DNA of 52,112 nt from Methylococcales symbiont of Iophon sp. n. MRB-2018 (GTDB taxonomy: Bacteria > Pseudomonadota > Gammaproteobacteria > Methylococcales > Methylomonadaceae): the NCBI GenBank assembly GCA_003666325.1, contig QPIL01000113.1, positions 1-52,112 on the forward strand. The letters are read 5' to 3'. This document shows positions 18,921 to 27,948 of this stretch, in pieces (the first letter of the stretch is position 1; each line of letters starts with the position of its first letter). Under the pieces are notes generated by a model. The model did no database searches. It was not told the origin of the DNA and worked only from the letters and a program-made list of their open reading frames with translations. A program made the position numbers and the translations under genes.

Positions 18921-19404
18921 ATCCAGAAATATAGTGACTAAAAAGCCTCCATATTATCCCAAATAAAGAAGGTTATCAGTTTGGTTGTTTTTTAATGCTA
19001 TACCTAGGCGGTGTAGATTTTATCCAGACTGAAAATAGAGCTACCAGATTGTACAAACCATGCGTTATATCCACCGTTTGAGTTTGATGTAGAACACCAG
19101 TAACGATCATAAAACTATTATCGAAAGGGTGTTCAACAGGCGTTCCTATTACCCTCTCCCAATTATGCAAACTCAGCAATTGATTTATATTAGGGGTGCC
19201 AGTCACCAGCTACACTTTTATCAGGTAAGCCACATTTTCCCTCATCAAACAGTGCGATCTCTGTTAGTGCGACAATATGCCACATTTTCACTTGACAAAA
19301 GTATTGTTAAGATTAGCCCAACTTTTAAAGCTTTAGGAAGTGTTTGACATATTCCTTATAGCTAAATAGCGAAAGTTGCCTTATGTTATCCCTAAAAATT
19401 CTCT
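18921..19404. other. Intergenic region without a convincing gene
   Basis: Only short frames occur (for example 19129-19347), with no family resemblance and no good ribosome site. A TTGACA sits at 19344-19349 upstream of a strong terminator, but no matching -10 hexamer at standard spacing is clear. The stretch could encode a short unannotated RNA ending at 19432. Confidence 0.4.
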
Positions 19405-19432
19405 AAAGCAGTTAATTAACTGCTTTTTTTTT
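19405..19432 (+). terminator. Rho-independent terminator (plus strand)
   Basis: Perfect stem AAGCAGTT-AATT-AACTGCTT (19406-19425) followed by a T run to 19432. The tract lies on the plus strand, yet no plus-strand gene precedes it within 4 kb. It might end an unannotated short transcript. It could also act for msrA in the other orientation, although that side has only TTTAGAG after the stem. Confidence 0.75.
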
Positions 19433-19450
19433 GCCTGATTGTTTTTTACA

Positions 19451-20080
19451 CTAATACTCTATACCTACGCCACCTACGCCACAATATCCCAGAGGGTTTT
19501 TTGCTAAATATTGTTGATGATAGTTTTCAGCATAGTAAAAAGTCGTTGCCTTCTGTATTTCTGTAGTAATTTTCTTGAAGCCCAACAAACTTATTTTATT
19601 TTGGTAATGTTGCATTGACTCTAATGCTTTACTTTGTTGTTCATCAGTAAAGGTATATATGCCTGAGCGATATTGAGTACCTTTATCGTTGCCTTGCTGC
19701 ATGCCTTGAGTAGGATTATGAGACTGCCAAAATACAATCAATAGTTGTTGATAAGAAATAAGATTAGGATCAAAAAAAACTTTAACGACTTCATTGTGTC
19801 CAGTTAATCCTGTACATAGTTCATCGTAAGTGGGGTTTTCTGTATGCCCTCCACTGTATCCGACAGCGGTACTAAAAACACCAGGTTGTTGCCAAAATTT
19901 TCTTTCAGCTCCCCAAAAACAACCCAGACCAAACATGGCTTGATGAATATGAGCAGGGAAGGGTGGGACAATAATATTAGCGGTGACAAAATGTGGCTTT
20001 GTTATGGATATAGCCGTGTTTCGCTCAGGTAAAGCGTTAGTAACGGAAGGCATACTGTTTTTAGATGAAAGCATAATCAA
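19451..20080 (-). CDS. msrA: Peptide methionine sulfoxide reductase MsrA
   Basis: Reduces methionine-S-sulfoxide in proteins. The 209 residues carry the catalytic GCFWGAER with C54, then GYSGGHTENPTY, GHNEVVKV and GTQYRS. The recycling cysteine is C200 in GYCGVGG. The second C-terminal cysteine of the E. coli enzyme is missing because the protein ends GVGIEY, so it relies on one resolving cysteine. The N-terminus of about 45 residues matches the extended E. coli-type form. ATGs at 20080 and 20074 are both possible. Confidence 0.95.
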   Translation of the reverse strand: MIMLSSKNSMPSVTNALPERNTAISITKPHFVTANIIVPPFPAHIHQAMFGLGCFWGAERKFWQQPGVFSTAVGYSGGHTENPTYDELCTGLTGHNEVVKVFFDPNLISYQQLLIVFWQSHNPTQGMQQGNDKGTQYRSGIYTFTDEQQSKALESMQHYQNKISLLGFKKITTEIQKATTFYYAENYHQQYLAKNPLGYCGVGGVGIEY

Positions 20081-20200
20081 CTTAAAGCTATAGTTGGAAC
20101 CTTAATATACTTTAGTTAAAATGTAGATGAAAGAATAAGATTGTTTACCGTGGTTTTTATTTGAATACTCTTTAAGATTGTAGATACAAAAACAACAGGC

Positions 20201-20226
20201 AAAAAAATGCGGCCGTTAAGCCGCAT
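20201..20226 (-). terminator. Rho-independent terminator for pdxA-rsmA
   Basis: On the minus strand the stem ATGCGGC-TTAACG-GCCGCAT is followed by a run of T, about 135 bp after the rsmA stop. This is a GC-rich hairpin in an AT-rich background. Confidence 0.8.
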
Positions 20227-20360
20227 AAAGGGTGTGTTTTTAGGATGACTATAATGAGGGCCCTCTTTTTAAAAGGGAAAGCATTTAAGTTGTGACTATT
20301 CTACCGAGTAACTCTTGTCTTGAAAATGTGGCAAATCGACGCATGACATTTTGTCGCAAC

Positions 20361-21158
20361 TTATTTTTGCATCTCATCCAGCGGTTGTGCATGTTGGCTT
20401 ATCAGCGCAAATTCAGCAAGGGAGATACATTCTGCTCTTAGGGCTGGGTCTATATTGATAGCACTTAGTTGTTCTTCAGAAATTAGGGTTTTCAAAGAAT
20501 TTCTGATAGTTTTTCTACGTTGTGAAAAAGCAGTAGTCACTACTTTGTTTAAAAGTTTAAGGTCGTTGACTTTTACTGGGGCTTTTTGGTGTGGTGTTAA
20601 TTTGACAATTGCTGACATGACTTTGGGGATAGGGCTAAAACTTTCAGGTGGCACCTCAAATATTTTTTCAGTTGCACAAAAATATCGCATCATCACACTG
20701 AGACGGCCATACTTTTTACTGCCCGCGTCCGCACAAATTCTATCCACCACTTCTTTTTGCAACATGAAATACATGTATTCAATACAGTCAGCATTGTCTA
20801 ATAAGTGAAATAATAAAGGGGTGGAAATGTTATAAGGTAAATTACCTATAATACGCAGTTTTTCATTTTCTTTAGCCAGTGCAGAAAAATCAAAATTTAA
20901 AGCATCAGCACTGTGAATAGTAAAGTTCTTATATTTATTGAATTTATCATCAAGAAATTTTACCAAATCTCTATCGAGCTCAACCACATCCAGAATAACA
21001 TCTTCTTTTAACAATGGCTCTGTGATAGCACCTAAACCTGGACCAATTTCAACCCAGTGCTCACCTGCATTAGCATGAATATTCGCCAGAATATGGTAAA
21101 TAATATTATCATCTTGCAAAAAATTTTGACCGAATCGCTTGCGTGCTTTATGTGCCAT
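20361..21158 (-). CDS. rsmA: 16S rRNA (adenine(1518)-N6/adenine(1519)-N6)-dimethyltransferase
   Basis: SAM-dependent enzyme dimethylating two adjacent adenines in the 3' terminal hairpin of 16S rRNA. The 265 residues have RKRFGQNFL at the N-terminus, SAM motif I EIGPGLGAIT (37-46) and catalytic motif IV NLPYN (106-110). The downstream half has the family's FSPIPKV and FSQRRKTIRNSL segments. It starts 7 bp after the pdxA stop, forming the conserved pdxA-rsmA pair. Confidence 0.97.
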   Translation of the reverse strand: MAHKARKRFGQNFLQDDNIIYHILANIHANAGEHWVEIGPGLGAITEPLLKEDVILDVVELDRDLVKFLDDKFNKYKNFTIHSADALNFDFSALAKENEKLRIIGNLPYNISTPLLFHLLDNADCIEYMYFMLQKEVVDRICADAGSKKYGRLSVMMRYFCATEKIFEVPPESFSPIPKVMSAIVKLTPHQKAPVKVNDLKLLNKVVTTAFSQRRKTIRNSLKTLISEEQLSAINIDPALRAECISLAEFALISQHAQPLDEMQK

Positions 21159-21165
21159 TTTTTAC

Positions 21166-22155
21166 TTATTTTTTGTGGGACTCTGCCATTTGCTGTGCAG
21201 TTTTAATCGCAAATTCAAGACTACCTAAATTCGCTTTACCAGTTCCTGCAAGATCAAGAGCAGTGCCATGATCGACAGAGGTGCGGATAATGGGTAATCC
21301 CAAGGTTATATTAACAGCCTGTCCAAAGCCTATATGCTTAAGTACTGGTAAACCTTGATCATGGTACATAGCTAAAACAGCATCCGCCGTTGCTAAATAT
21401 TTTGGGGTGAACAGTGTGTCAGCAGGTAGAGGCCCTTGTAAATTAATACCTTGCGTGGATAGATCGACTAAGGCTGGGGTAATAATCTCAATTTCTTCTC
21501 GACCTAAATGTCCCTCTTCACCTGCATGTGGATTAAGCCCACAAACTAAAATTGCAGGCTTGCTTAAACCAAAATAACGACGAAGATCCTTATCTAATAT
21601 AGAAATAACTGTTTTTAAGCGCTCCGTGGTAATGCTCTGGCTGACTTCCGACAAAGGAATATGTGTGGTCACAAGCGCGACACGTAAACCCGATGTTGCT
21701 AACATCATTACAGGATGCGCCCCTGTTATATTGGCGATGTATTCAGTGTGACCGATAAAGTGAATGCCGGCATCATTAATGACCGCTTTATTAACAGGTG
21801 CGGTAACCATGGCATCAAACAAGCCATCCATACAAGCTTGAGTTGCTAATCTTATAGTCTCGATAACATAGGGGCTGTTGTTAGTATTAAGCTGTCCACA
21901 ACGGACATTATCAGCTAGTGAAACAGGGCAAACAGTTATTATGCCTGTATTATTGAGTCGTGCTGCTTTGTCAGGGTTAAAGATTTTAATATCAATTTTT
22001 AGTTTTAAATGTTTGGCGCGTTCAATTAAAAGTTCTGGGTCGGCGACAACAACAAGCTGACATGAAAGTTGTTTCTGAGAAAGCTGAATACATAGATCGG
22101 GACCAATACCCGCAGGTTCTCCTGCTGTTAAAGCGATACGTTGAATTTTTTGCAC
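21166..22155 (-). CDS. pdxA: 4-hydroxythreonine-4-phosphate dehydrogenase
   Basis: NAD-dependent enzyme of pyridoxal 5'-phosphate biosynthesis (DXP-dependent route). The 329 residues show the metal-binding histidine motifs HTEYIA, NPHAGEEGHLG and MYHDQGLPVLKH. The N-terminus TAGEPAGIGPD is diagnostic for the family. It lies immediately upstream of rsmA, as in E. coli; surA is not visible upstream, where repeats begin instead. Confidence 0.97.
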   Translation of the reverse strand: MQKIQRIALTAGEPAGIGPDLCIQLSQKQLSCQLVVVADPELLIERAKHLKLKIDIKIFNPDKAARLNNTGIITVCPVSLADNVRCGQLNTNNSPYVIETIRLATQACMDGLFDAMVTAPVNKAVINDAGIHFIGHTEYIANITGAHPVMMLATSGLRVALVTTHIPLSEVSQSITTERLKTVISILDKDLRRYFGLSKPAILVCGLNPHAGEEGHLGREEIEIITPALVDLSTQGINLQGPLPADTLFTPKYLATADAVLAMYHDQGLPVLKHIGFGQAVNITLGLPIIRTSVDHGTALDLAGTGKANLGSLEFAIKTAQQMAESHKK

Positions 22156-22509
22156 TGTATGAATTAAATGTGATAAGAATAGCTCTATTTTGGGTCTATG
22201 TTAAATAGAGTGGGGCATTAAATTTTAGTTTTCTACAAAGGGAGTATAGCAGGCTATGTGACTAAAGTTGCAAGCCCTAAGATGGATAAAAAGACTCACC
22301 AAACGGGTGGGTTATTTGTTGCGATCTGCCTAAGGCAAGGTAAATATTTCAGCACTATTCATCTGCTTTGGAATGGGAAAATGTCTAATTCTACAGAATT
22401 TACCCATTCAATTCTTTATAGACTTCGTTTTTTTAGTGCAGATCCAAAAAATGACCCTTGCCAATATATTTAAGAAAGATGTTCATTTGCGGGTTGATCT
22501 GCGGTATTC

Positions 22510-22672
22510 CTTAGTTACTCTGTGTTTGGGGTTTATTTTGTTAGTATGGTTTATCAGCAAAACGACCAAGAAATAGCCGTTATTTTACCAAACACTGCTT
22601 GTTTTGTCTATGGTTTTTGTTTAATTTATTGTTATAAATCATACGGTTGTTGCGTTTTTAAGGCTTGACTAA
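22510..22672 (+). repeat. Dispersed core repeat, copy D (3' half)
   Basis: Matches the second half of the core from TTAGTTACTCTGTGTTTGGG to GGCTTGACTA. The part with the mini-ORF start and the heptamers is absent, so only the C-terminal frame ending ISKTTKK remains, joined to unrelated upstream sequence. The region 22156-22509 holds no convincing gene. Confidence 0.85.
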
Positions 22673-22837
22673 GTAAGTAAATTATAGGTAAATTCAAGCC
22701 GTTTTATTTTTTAGCAACTTCAAGGAAAAAGAAAGTTATTCCCAGTCATAGTAAGCTTGCCCAAATAGCTGGTTTTTTTACTTGACTAAAAGCAAATAAC
22801 TTAGTTTAATAAGCGGTTGGTTTTGGTGTCTTACCTA

Positions 22838-22896
22838 GACAGAGCAGAGGACTGAAGATCTTTGTGTCGATAGTTCGATTCCGCCCTTGGGCGCCA
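22838..22896 (+). pseudogene. tRNA-Phe pseudogene fragment
   Basis: A truncated, mutated copy of the tRNA-Phe gene 44 bp upstream of the intact one. It shares AGAGCAGAGGACTGAA, the anticodon GAA and TTCGATTCCGCCC, and ends GGGCGCCA. The 5' acceptor strand and D arm are not recognisable, and the T stem GATAG/CCGCC no longer pairs well. It looks like a decayed tandem duplicate. Confidence 0.8.
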
Positions 22897-22939
22897 TCAT
22901 CAATTTAAACTTTATTTTAAGTTTTAGCAAAAATATAGT

Positions 22940-23015
22940 GCCCTGGTAGCTCAGTCGGCAGAGCAGAGGACTGAAAATCCTTGTGTCGGCGGTTCGATTC
23001 CGCCCTGGGGCACCA
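22940..23015 (+). tRNA. tRNA-Phe (anticodon GAA)
   Basis: A 76-nt cloverleaf. Acceptor strands GCCCTGG and CTGGGGC pair with G-U pairs, followed by encoded ACCA. The anticodon loop is CTGAAAA with GAA. The T arm is GGCGG-TTCGATT-CCGCC. Confidence 0.95.
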
Positions 23016-23095
23016 TCACCTTAATTAACCTCCTGTATACCCCACAGAAACTGCGGTTTGATAGATTTCTGAGTTCTTGGCTAATTAGTCAAGCT

Positions 23096-23441
23096 TTAAA
23101 AAGACTCAGGACTCAAGACCCAAGTAACTGGAACCTCTGTTACCATGCGTCATTTCCGAAGTCTGTTATTGGGGATCTAGTTTTAAATACTTGGATTTCT
23201 GCTTAGGACATGCAGGAATGACGGAGGCAGTGAAGCGGATCTTATACCCTGTTCAACAAATAACTCTGAATGAAAGAGCTTTAGTTGCTCTGTGTTTGGG
23301 GTTGATTTTGTTAGTATGGTTTATCAGTAAAACGACCAAGAAATAGCCGTTATTTTACCAAATACTGCTTGTTTTGTCTATGGTTTTTGTTTAATTTATT
23401 GTTATAAATCAGATGGTTGTTGTGTTTTTAAGGGTTGCCTA
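23096..23441 (+). repeat. Dispersed core repeat, copy E (long form with mini-ORF)
   Basis: About 345 bp starting with heptamer-like GACTCAG and GACTCAA, through CCAAGTAACTGGAACCTC and a segment with GGGGATCTAG, to GGGTTGCCTA. The intact 42-codon frame is at 23218-23346 (MTEAVKRILYP ... ISKTTKK). It ends about 24 bp downstream of the smpB stop. Being the longest form, it shows where copies C and H are shortened. Confidence 0.9.
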
Positions 23442-23464
23442 GTTAAGCAAGATAGTTCTCGCTA

Positions 23465-23950
23465 TTAGCCATGTTTCATAATCCTAGCTTTATCTCGTTG
23501 CCAATCCCGTTCTTTAGAAACGGCGCGCTTATCATGTAATTTTTTACCCTTTGCCAATCCTATTTTTAGCTTGGCACGTCCTCTTATCCAATACATTGAA
23601 AGAGGAACAATGGTATAACCCTTACGCTCAACACTACCAATTAATTTACTCAATTCCTGTTTATGTAAAAGTAATTTTTTACGCCGAATTTTATCGGGAA
23701 CAATATGCGTAGACGCTGAGAGTAAAGGTGAAATATGGGCACCTAATAACCAAGCTTCGCCTTTATGAATCACAATATGACTTTCTTTTAATTGAATTCT
23801 ACCGTCTCTCAGGCTCTTAACTTCCCAACCCTCAAGGACTAAACCTGCTTCAAATTGATCCTCTATAAAGAACTCATGGGTAGCCTGTCGATTAACAGCA
23901 ATGGTGTTGTCTGTCTGTTTGTTCTTTTTTTTAGATTTTTTACCAGCCAT
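23465..23950 (-). CDS. smpB: SsrA-binding protein SmpB
   Basis: Binds tmRNA for trans-translation and ribosome rescue. The 161 residues show [36 protein letters not shown] and LGAHISPL, then the basic C-terminal tail region [18 protein letters not shown] lysine-rich N-terminus precedes the OB fold. ratA and rnfH lie beyond the transporter gene, a variant of the usual smpB / ratA-rnfH arrangement. Confidence 0.97.
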   Translation of the reverse strand: MAGKKSKKKNKQTDNTIAVNRQATHEFFIEDQFEAGLVLEGWEVKSLRDGRIQLKESHIVIHKGEAWLLGAHISPLLSASTHIVPDKIRRKKLLLHKQELSKLIGSVERKGYTIVPLSMYWIRGRAKLKIGLAKGKKLHDKRAVSKERDWQRDKARIMKHG

Positions 23951-24214
23951 AGCGATGGGGATTAATGATTTAAACTGATTTAAGGGATGTTCTAAAAATA
24001 TGAGATCTTGATATAGCCAACACCCATTTATACTTGAAAATGGTATTAGCAGGATTCAATAGAGGTACCGTTAAAGAAATAATTGTGCTATTTTACTCGA
24101 TTCATAAGCAATGCACTTACTATTTAGTTTTAAATGGATCTGTTTTAGTTTTGTTGTCTCAGTATTTATTGATATGAACGTTCTAAAGTAGCTTAAAAAC
24201 CAACAGGAAAAACA
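23951..24214. promoter_or_regulatory. Divergent intergenic region, smpB / transporter
   Basis: A 264-bp AT-rich spacer that must hold the promoters of both divergent genes. An AGGA ribosome site precedes ATG 24215. A TTGAAAATGGTATTAG stretch near 24032 resembles 8102 and the end of the GAATATGGTATAA repeat family. No ORF is visible. Confidence 0.4.
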
Positions 24215-25570
24215 ATGAAAAATACAAAATCAATACATGGGGAATGGTCGTCAAGGTTCGCATATATCCTGGCAACAACGGGTTCTGCGGTAGGCTTGGG
24301 GAACATCTGGAAGTTTCCCTATATCACCGGTGAAAATGGTGGTGGAGCATTTGTTTTGGTCTATTTGGGTTGCGTGTTGGCGATTGGTATTCCTATTATG
24401 ATGGCTGAAACCATAATGGGCAGAAGAGGGCGGCAAAGTCCGATTAATACCTTAAGCACTTTAGCTGTAGAAGCGAATGCCAGTAAGTACTGGCGTTATC
24501 TTGGCTGGATGGGAACGATTGCGGGTCTTTTGATTTTATCTTATTACAGTGTGATTGCAGGCTGGGCTATAGCTTATGTATTTAAGGCTATTTTTAGCGG
24601 TTTTTCTTCTGATGCGGCTATTGTTAAGGCCAGTTTTGATGGCTTAATTGCTAATCCAGTTCAATTGATTGCTTGGCATAGCATTTTTATGATTGCCACA
24701 ATGGCGGTGGTGACGCAAGGGGTTAAAGGGGGGTTGGAAAAGGCGGTACAATTATTAATGCCTGCTTTACTGATATTGTTATTGCTCTTAGTAGCCTATG
24801 CAATGAGTACTGGGGAATATTTTTTTGAAGGCTTATCCTTTTTATTCTCTCCTGATTTTAGCAAAATTGGATCTGATGCTGTTTTAACCGCAATGGGGCA
24901 TGCTTTCTTTACTCTGGGATTAGGGATGGGAGCAATTATGGTTTATGGCTCTTATTTGCAAAGTGGTGTTTCAATTGCTAAAACTACTTTGTGTATTGCT
25001 GGTGCGGATACTATTGTGGCCTTATTAGCGGGAATTGCTATCTTTCCTCTTGTTTTTGCTAATGGATTAGAACCTGGTTCGGGTCCTGGTCTGATTTTTC
25101 AAACTTTACCTATCGCATTTGGCAATATGACGGGAGGCTGGTTATTTGGCATTTTGTTTTTTGTGTTACTTGTCTTTGCCGCTTTAACTTCATCTATATC
25201 ACTGGTAGAGCCAATGGTCGCATGGTTAGTTGAGAATAGAAGTTTTTCCCGTAATAAGGCTAGTGTGATTAGTGGTGGTGCAATTTGGGTTTTGGGCGTT
25301 AGTGTGGTGTTGTCATTTAATGTCTGGTCGGATTTTAAAATTTTCGACAAAACTATTTTTGAATTTCTGGATTATTTGACTGCTAATTTAATGCTACCGA
25401 TAGGCGGTTTTTGTATTGCTGTGTTTGTTGCTTGGGTTATGCAACAACATCATGTACAGGATGAATTAGCACTGCCCAAGCGACAATATAGGATATGGAA
25501 GTTTCTGGTTAGTTATGTGGCTCCAGCCTCTGTCTTTATTGTGTTTTTACATGCACTGGGCTTATTTTAA
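24215..25570 (+). CDS. Sodium-dependent transporter, NSS/SNF family
   Basis: Inner-membrane Na+-coupled symporter of the neurotransmitter:sodium symporter (LeuT) family. The 451 residues have about 11-12 hydrophobic helices. The first carries the signature GSAVGLGNIWKFPYITGENG (about 19-38), whose unwound segment binds substrate and sodium in LeuT. Substrate, usually an amino acid, cannot be told from sequence. The stop overlaps the ratA start by 1 bp (TAATG), so ratA is translationally coupled to it. Confidence 0.93.
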   Translation: MKNTKSIHGEWSSRFAYILATTGSAVGLGNIWKFPYITGENGGGAFVLVYLGCVLAIGIPIMMAETIMGRRGRQSPINTLSTLAVEANASKYWRYLGWMGTIAGLLILSYYSVIAGWAIAYVFKAIFSGFSSDAAIVKASFDGLIANPVQLIAWHSIFMIATMAVVTQGVKGGLEKAVQLLMPALLILLLLLVAYAMSTGEYFFEGLSFLFSPDFSKIGSDAVLTAMGHAFFTLGLGMGAIMVYGSYLQSGVSIAKTTLCIAGADTIVALLAGIAIFPLVFANGLEPGSGPGLIFQTLPIAFGNMTGGWLFGILFFVLLVFAALTSSISLVEPMVAWLVENRSFSRNKASVISGGAIWVLGVSVVLSFNVWSDFKIFDKTIFEFLDYLTANLMLPIGGFCIAVFVAWVMQQHHVQDELALPKRQYRIWKFLVSYVAPASVFIVFLHALGLF

Positions 25571-26001
25571 TGCCCACGGTAAAAAAAAGCGCATTAATAA
25601 AGTTTTCTTCTCAGCAAATGAAGGCTTTGGTGGAAGATATAGAGTCTTATCCAGAGTTTTTACCCTGGTGTAGTGGAAGCACCATTTTGAAGAAGGAAGG
25701 TAATATTGTCGAGGCTGAATTGCAGATTGCCAAGGCAGGGTTTAATAAGTCTTTTGCTACGCGAAATAGACGCGATGGTGAAGGCAAGTTGTTTATGACC
25801 TTACTGAATGGGCCTTTTTCTTCTTTAGATGGGGTTTGGCATTTTATTCCATTACGCGAGAATGCTAGTAAAATTTGTTTAGACTTGGATTTTGAAATAC
25901 AGGGAAAGTTGGCAAATTTAGCTTTTTCGAGTGTTTTTAATCAGATATGTAACACCATGGTAAGTTCTTTTACCAAACGAGCTAAACAGATTTATGGCTG
26001 A
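25570..26001 (+). CDS. ratA: RatA-like START/CoQ-binding family protein
   Basis: The 143 residues match the RatA (PasT) / polyketide cyclase-like family related to mitochondrial Coq10: VKKSALIKFSSQQMKALVED, YPEFLPWCSGS and LNGPFSSLDGVWHF. E. coli RatA was described as a toxin blocking 70S formation; related proteins chaperone ubiquinone, and both roles are possible here. The next gene, rnfH, overlaps it by 8 bp, the conserved ratA-rnfH pair near smpB. Confidence 0.93.
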   Translation: MPTVKKSALIKFSSQQMKALVEDIESYPEFLPWCSGSTILKKEGNIVEAELQIAKAGFNKSFATRNRRDGEGKLFMTLLNGPFSSLDGVWHFIPLRENASKICLDLDFEIQGKLANLAFSSVFNQICNTMVSSFTKRAKQIYG

Positions 26002-26275
26002 AAAAGAAATAAGGGTTGAAGTTGCTTTTGCTAAAGTTGATGAGCAACAGGTTATTTCTGTTGCTTTGTCAGCAGCAGAGTCGGTAGAACAAGTGATTAA
26101 ACACTCAGCTATTTTGCAACGATTTCCAGAAATTGATTTGAAGAAAATGACAGTGGGGATTTTTGGTAAAAGCTGTTCATTAGAAAAGCAGGTTGAAGAT
26201 GGCGATAGAATAGAAATTTATCGACCTTTATTTCAAACCCCTATGCAAGCAAGGCGGAACAGAGCGGTTAAATGA
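25994..26275 (+). CDS. rnfH: RnfH family protein (RatB)
   Basis: A 93-residue ubiquitin/ThiS-like beta-grasp protein: IRVEVAFAKVDEQQVISVAL at the start, a central VGIFGKSCSLEKQVEDGDRI, and EIYRPL near the C-terminus, characteristic of RnfH. The function is not firmly established; it is named from association with rnf operons and often pairs with ratA, as here. It overlaps ratA by 8 bp. Confidence 0.93.
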   Translation: MAEKEIRVEVAFAKVDEQQVISVALSAAESVEQVIKHSAILQRFPEIDLKKMTVGIFGKSCSLEKQVEDGDRIEIYRPLFQTPMQARRNRAVK

Positions 26276-26539
26276 TTTTTTTATTTTGTGTCGAGTGCAA
26301 TAGCGTTTTCTAATATTATTTATTGTTCTTAATATGATTTACTTCTTTTAGTCGCATGATTTAGACGTTCAAGTTGTAGGAAAACTTAAAAGTAGGGGTT
26401 ATTCTCAAAACACATATTTTTAACTACCTGCTATTTTTCTTAAAAGAGTGGTTTTTTCTACAGCCTCGTTAGCTGTTGGTAGCGATTATAACCCTCATAA
26501 ATCTTAAAATCGGTTATTTAGTCTTTGTTATGCCATTGA
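26276..26539. other. Intergenic region, no gene seen
   Basis: AT-rich spacer between rnfH and the accessory ATPase. A CAGCCTCGTTAGCTG segment near 26461 resembles the terminator arm found after the small gene at 38434. No credible ORF or RNA gene was recognised. Confidence 0.4.
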
Positions 26540-26566
26540 CTAAGTTTAGTCTAAAGACTAACTTAG
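26540..26566. promoter_or_regulatory. Inverted repeat upstream of ATPase gene (possible operator)
   Basis: CTAAGTTTAGTC (26540-26551), TAAA, GACTAACTTAG (26556-26566): nearly perfect dyad symmetry with one base missing on the right, 29 bp before the ATG at 26596. It could be an operator or a leader hairpin. Its half-sites also resemble the TTTAGTC/GACTAAA heptamer. Confidence 0.45.
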
Positions 26567-26595
26567 CTAACGATATAAACGACACTGGATAATAA

Positions 26596-27804
26596 ATGGC
26601 TGATTTTAAAAACCCCTTCCGCCCTGGCGCGGGGCATACCCCTCCTTATTTAGCTGGTAGACAACATGAACGTAAAGAGTTTATACGCCTACTCTCCCAA
26701 GAAATAATATTAGAAAATCTCGTTCTGACTGGCCTGCGAGGTGTAGGTAAAACCGTATTGCTCGACACATTTAAACCACGGGCAATAAAGAATGGTTGGC
26801 TGTGGGTAGGAACTGATCTATCTGAGTCAGCAACCGTTAGCGAAGATAAAATTGCCATTCGTTTATGCACCGATTTATCTATCCTTACATCAGGAATAGT
26901 AGTAAATACCAGTGTAGTTCAAAAAATGGGGTTTAGTAGTGATGTAGAGTCAACTGAATATACTCTTGGTTACCAAACACTACTGGATATATATCGCTCC
27001 ACTCCTGGACTTGCGTTAGATAAATTGAAAAAAGTATTAGAGACAGCATGGCGAGTTTTGTCTAGTGTAAATCATCCAAAAGGTATTATCTTCGCTTATG
27101 ATGAAGTGCAAAATCTTTCTGACCAAGCACAAAAAGAGGAATATCCGCTCGCTTTATTGTTAGATGCCTTTCAGTCTTTGCAAAGACAAGGAATGCCACT
27201 GATGTTAGTGCTTACAGGACTACCTACGTTATTTCCAAAACTTGTTGAGTCTAGAACCTTCTCAGAAAGAATGTTTAGAGTGGTGTTCCTTAAAAGTTTA
27301 AAGCCAGATGAAAGTGAAGAAGCAATACACAAACCCATTAAAGAGGATAGTTGCCCAGTAAAGCTAAGTGAGCATTCAGTGCAAACTATTATTAAAATGT
27401 CTGGCGGTTATCCCTATTTTATCCAGTTTATTTGCAGAGAAGTATATGATGCTTTTATGCAAAAAATTGACAAAGGTGAACAAGCATCTGTACCCACTAA
27501 AGCAATTGAACAAAAGCTGGACACCGATTTTTTTGCTGGTCGCTGGGCGCGAGCAACTGATAGACAAAGAGAGCTTTTATCTATAATAGCGTCGCTAGAG
27601 AATTGTAATAATGAATTTTCAGTTCAAGAGACTGTAGAACGGTCAAAAGCAGTTTTAGAGAAATCATTTTCTAGTAGTCATGTGCATCAAATGTTAGGGG
27701 CGTTAAGCACGCAAGGTCTTGTCTTTAAAAACAGGCATGGTAAATATTCTTTTGCTGTGCCACTGATGGAAAATTTTATTGCTAGACAAGGTAAACATGT
27801 TTAA
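26596..27804 (+). CDS. AAA-type ATPase with C-terminal winged-helix-like region
   Basis: A 402-residue P-loop ATPase of the archaeal-ATPase/Orc-like type. After LAGRQHERKEF, a box VII-like segment, comes Walker A GLRGVGKT (46-53). Walker B is IIFAYDEVQNLS, and LTGLPTLFPKL followed by RTFSERMF fits a sensor-1/arginine region. The C-terminal 120 residues look like a helical winged-helix module. Such stand-alone ATPases occur in accessory or mobile regions, and some belong to defence systems, but no effector gene is adjacent. The specific role is unknown. Confidence 0.75.
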   Translation: MADFKNPFRPGAGHTPPYLAGRQHERKEFIRLLSQEIILENLVLTGLRGVGKTVLLDTFKPRAIKNGWLWVGTDLSESATVSEDKIAIRLCTDLSILTSGIVVNTSVVQKMGFSSDVESTEYTLGYQTLLDIYRSTPGLALDKLKKVLETAWRVLSSVNHPKGIIFAYDEVQNLSDQAQKEEYPLALLLDAFQSLQRQGMPLMLVLTGLPTLFPKLVESRTFSERMFRVVFLKSLKPDESEEAIHKPIKEDSCPVKLSEHSVQTIIKMSGGYPYFIQFICREVYDAFMQKIDKGEQASVPTKAIEQKLDTDFFAGRWARATDRQRELLSIIASLENCNNEFSVQETVERSKAVLEKSFSSSHVHQMLGALSTQGLVFKNRHGKYSFAVPLMENFIARQGKHV

Positions 27805-27948
27805 TAACCAGCTAACAATAATTCCAGCCGATGGCTGACGTGTCATCTGAGTTCAGGTGGATTGGTTGAAATTAATAGAGATCCAGAGCAATGGAAAATA
27901 TTTTTTGACCCTAAAAATAAACAACAAAATAGAGTGATTCGACTTATT

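Noticed and set aside
18976..19347. Short ORFs on both strands (72-76 codons)
   Set aside because: They overlap each other, lack ribosome sites and show no protein-like composition or family motif.
22258..22576. Two overlapping plus-strand ORFs of 67-71 codons
   Set aside because: They run from non-coding sequence into core copy D; only the repeat-derived end (ISKTTKK) is recognisable.
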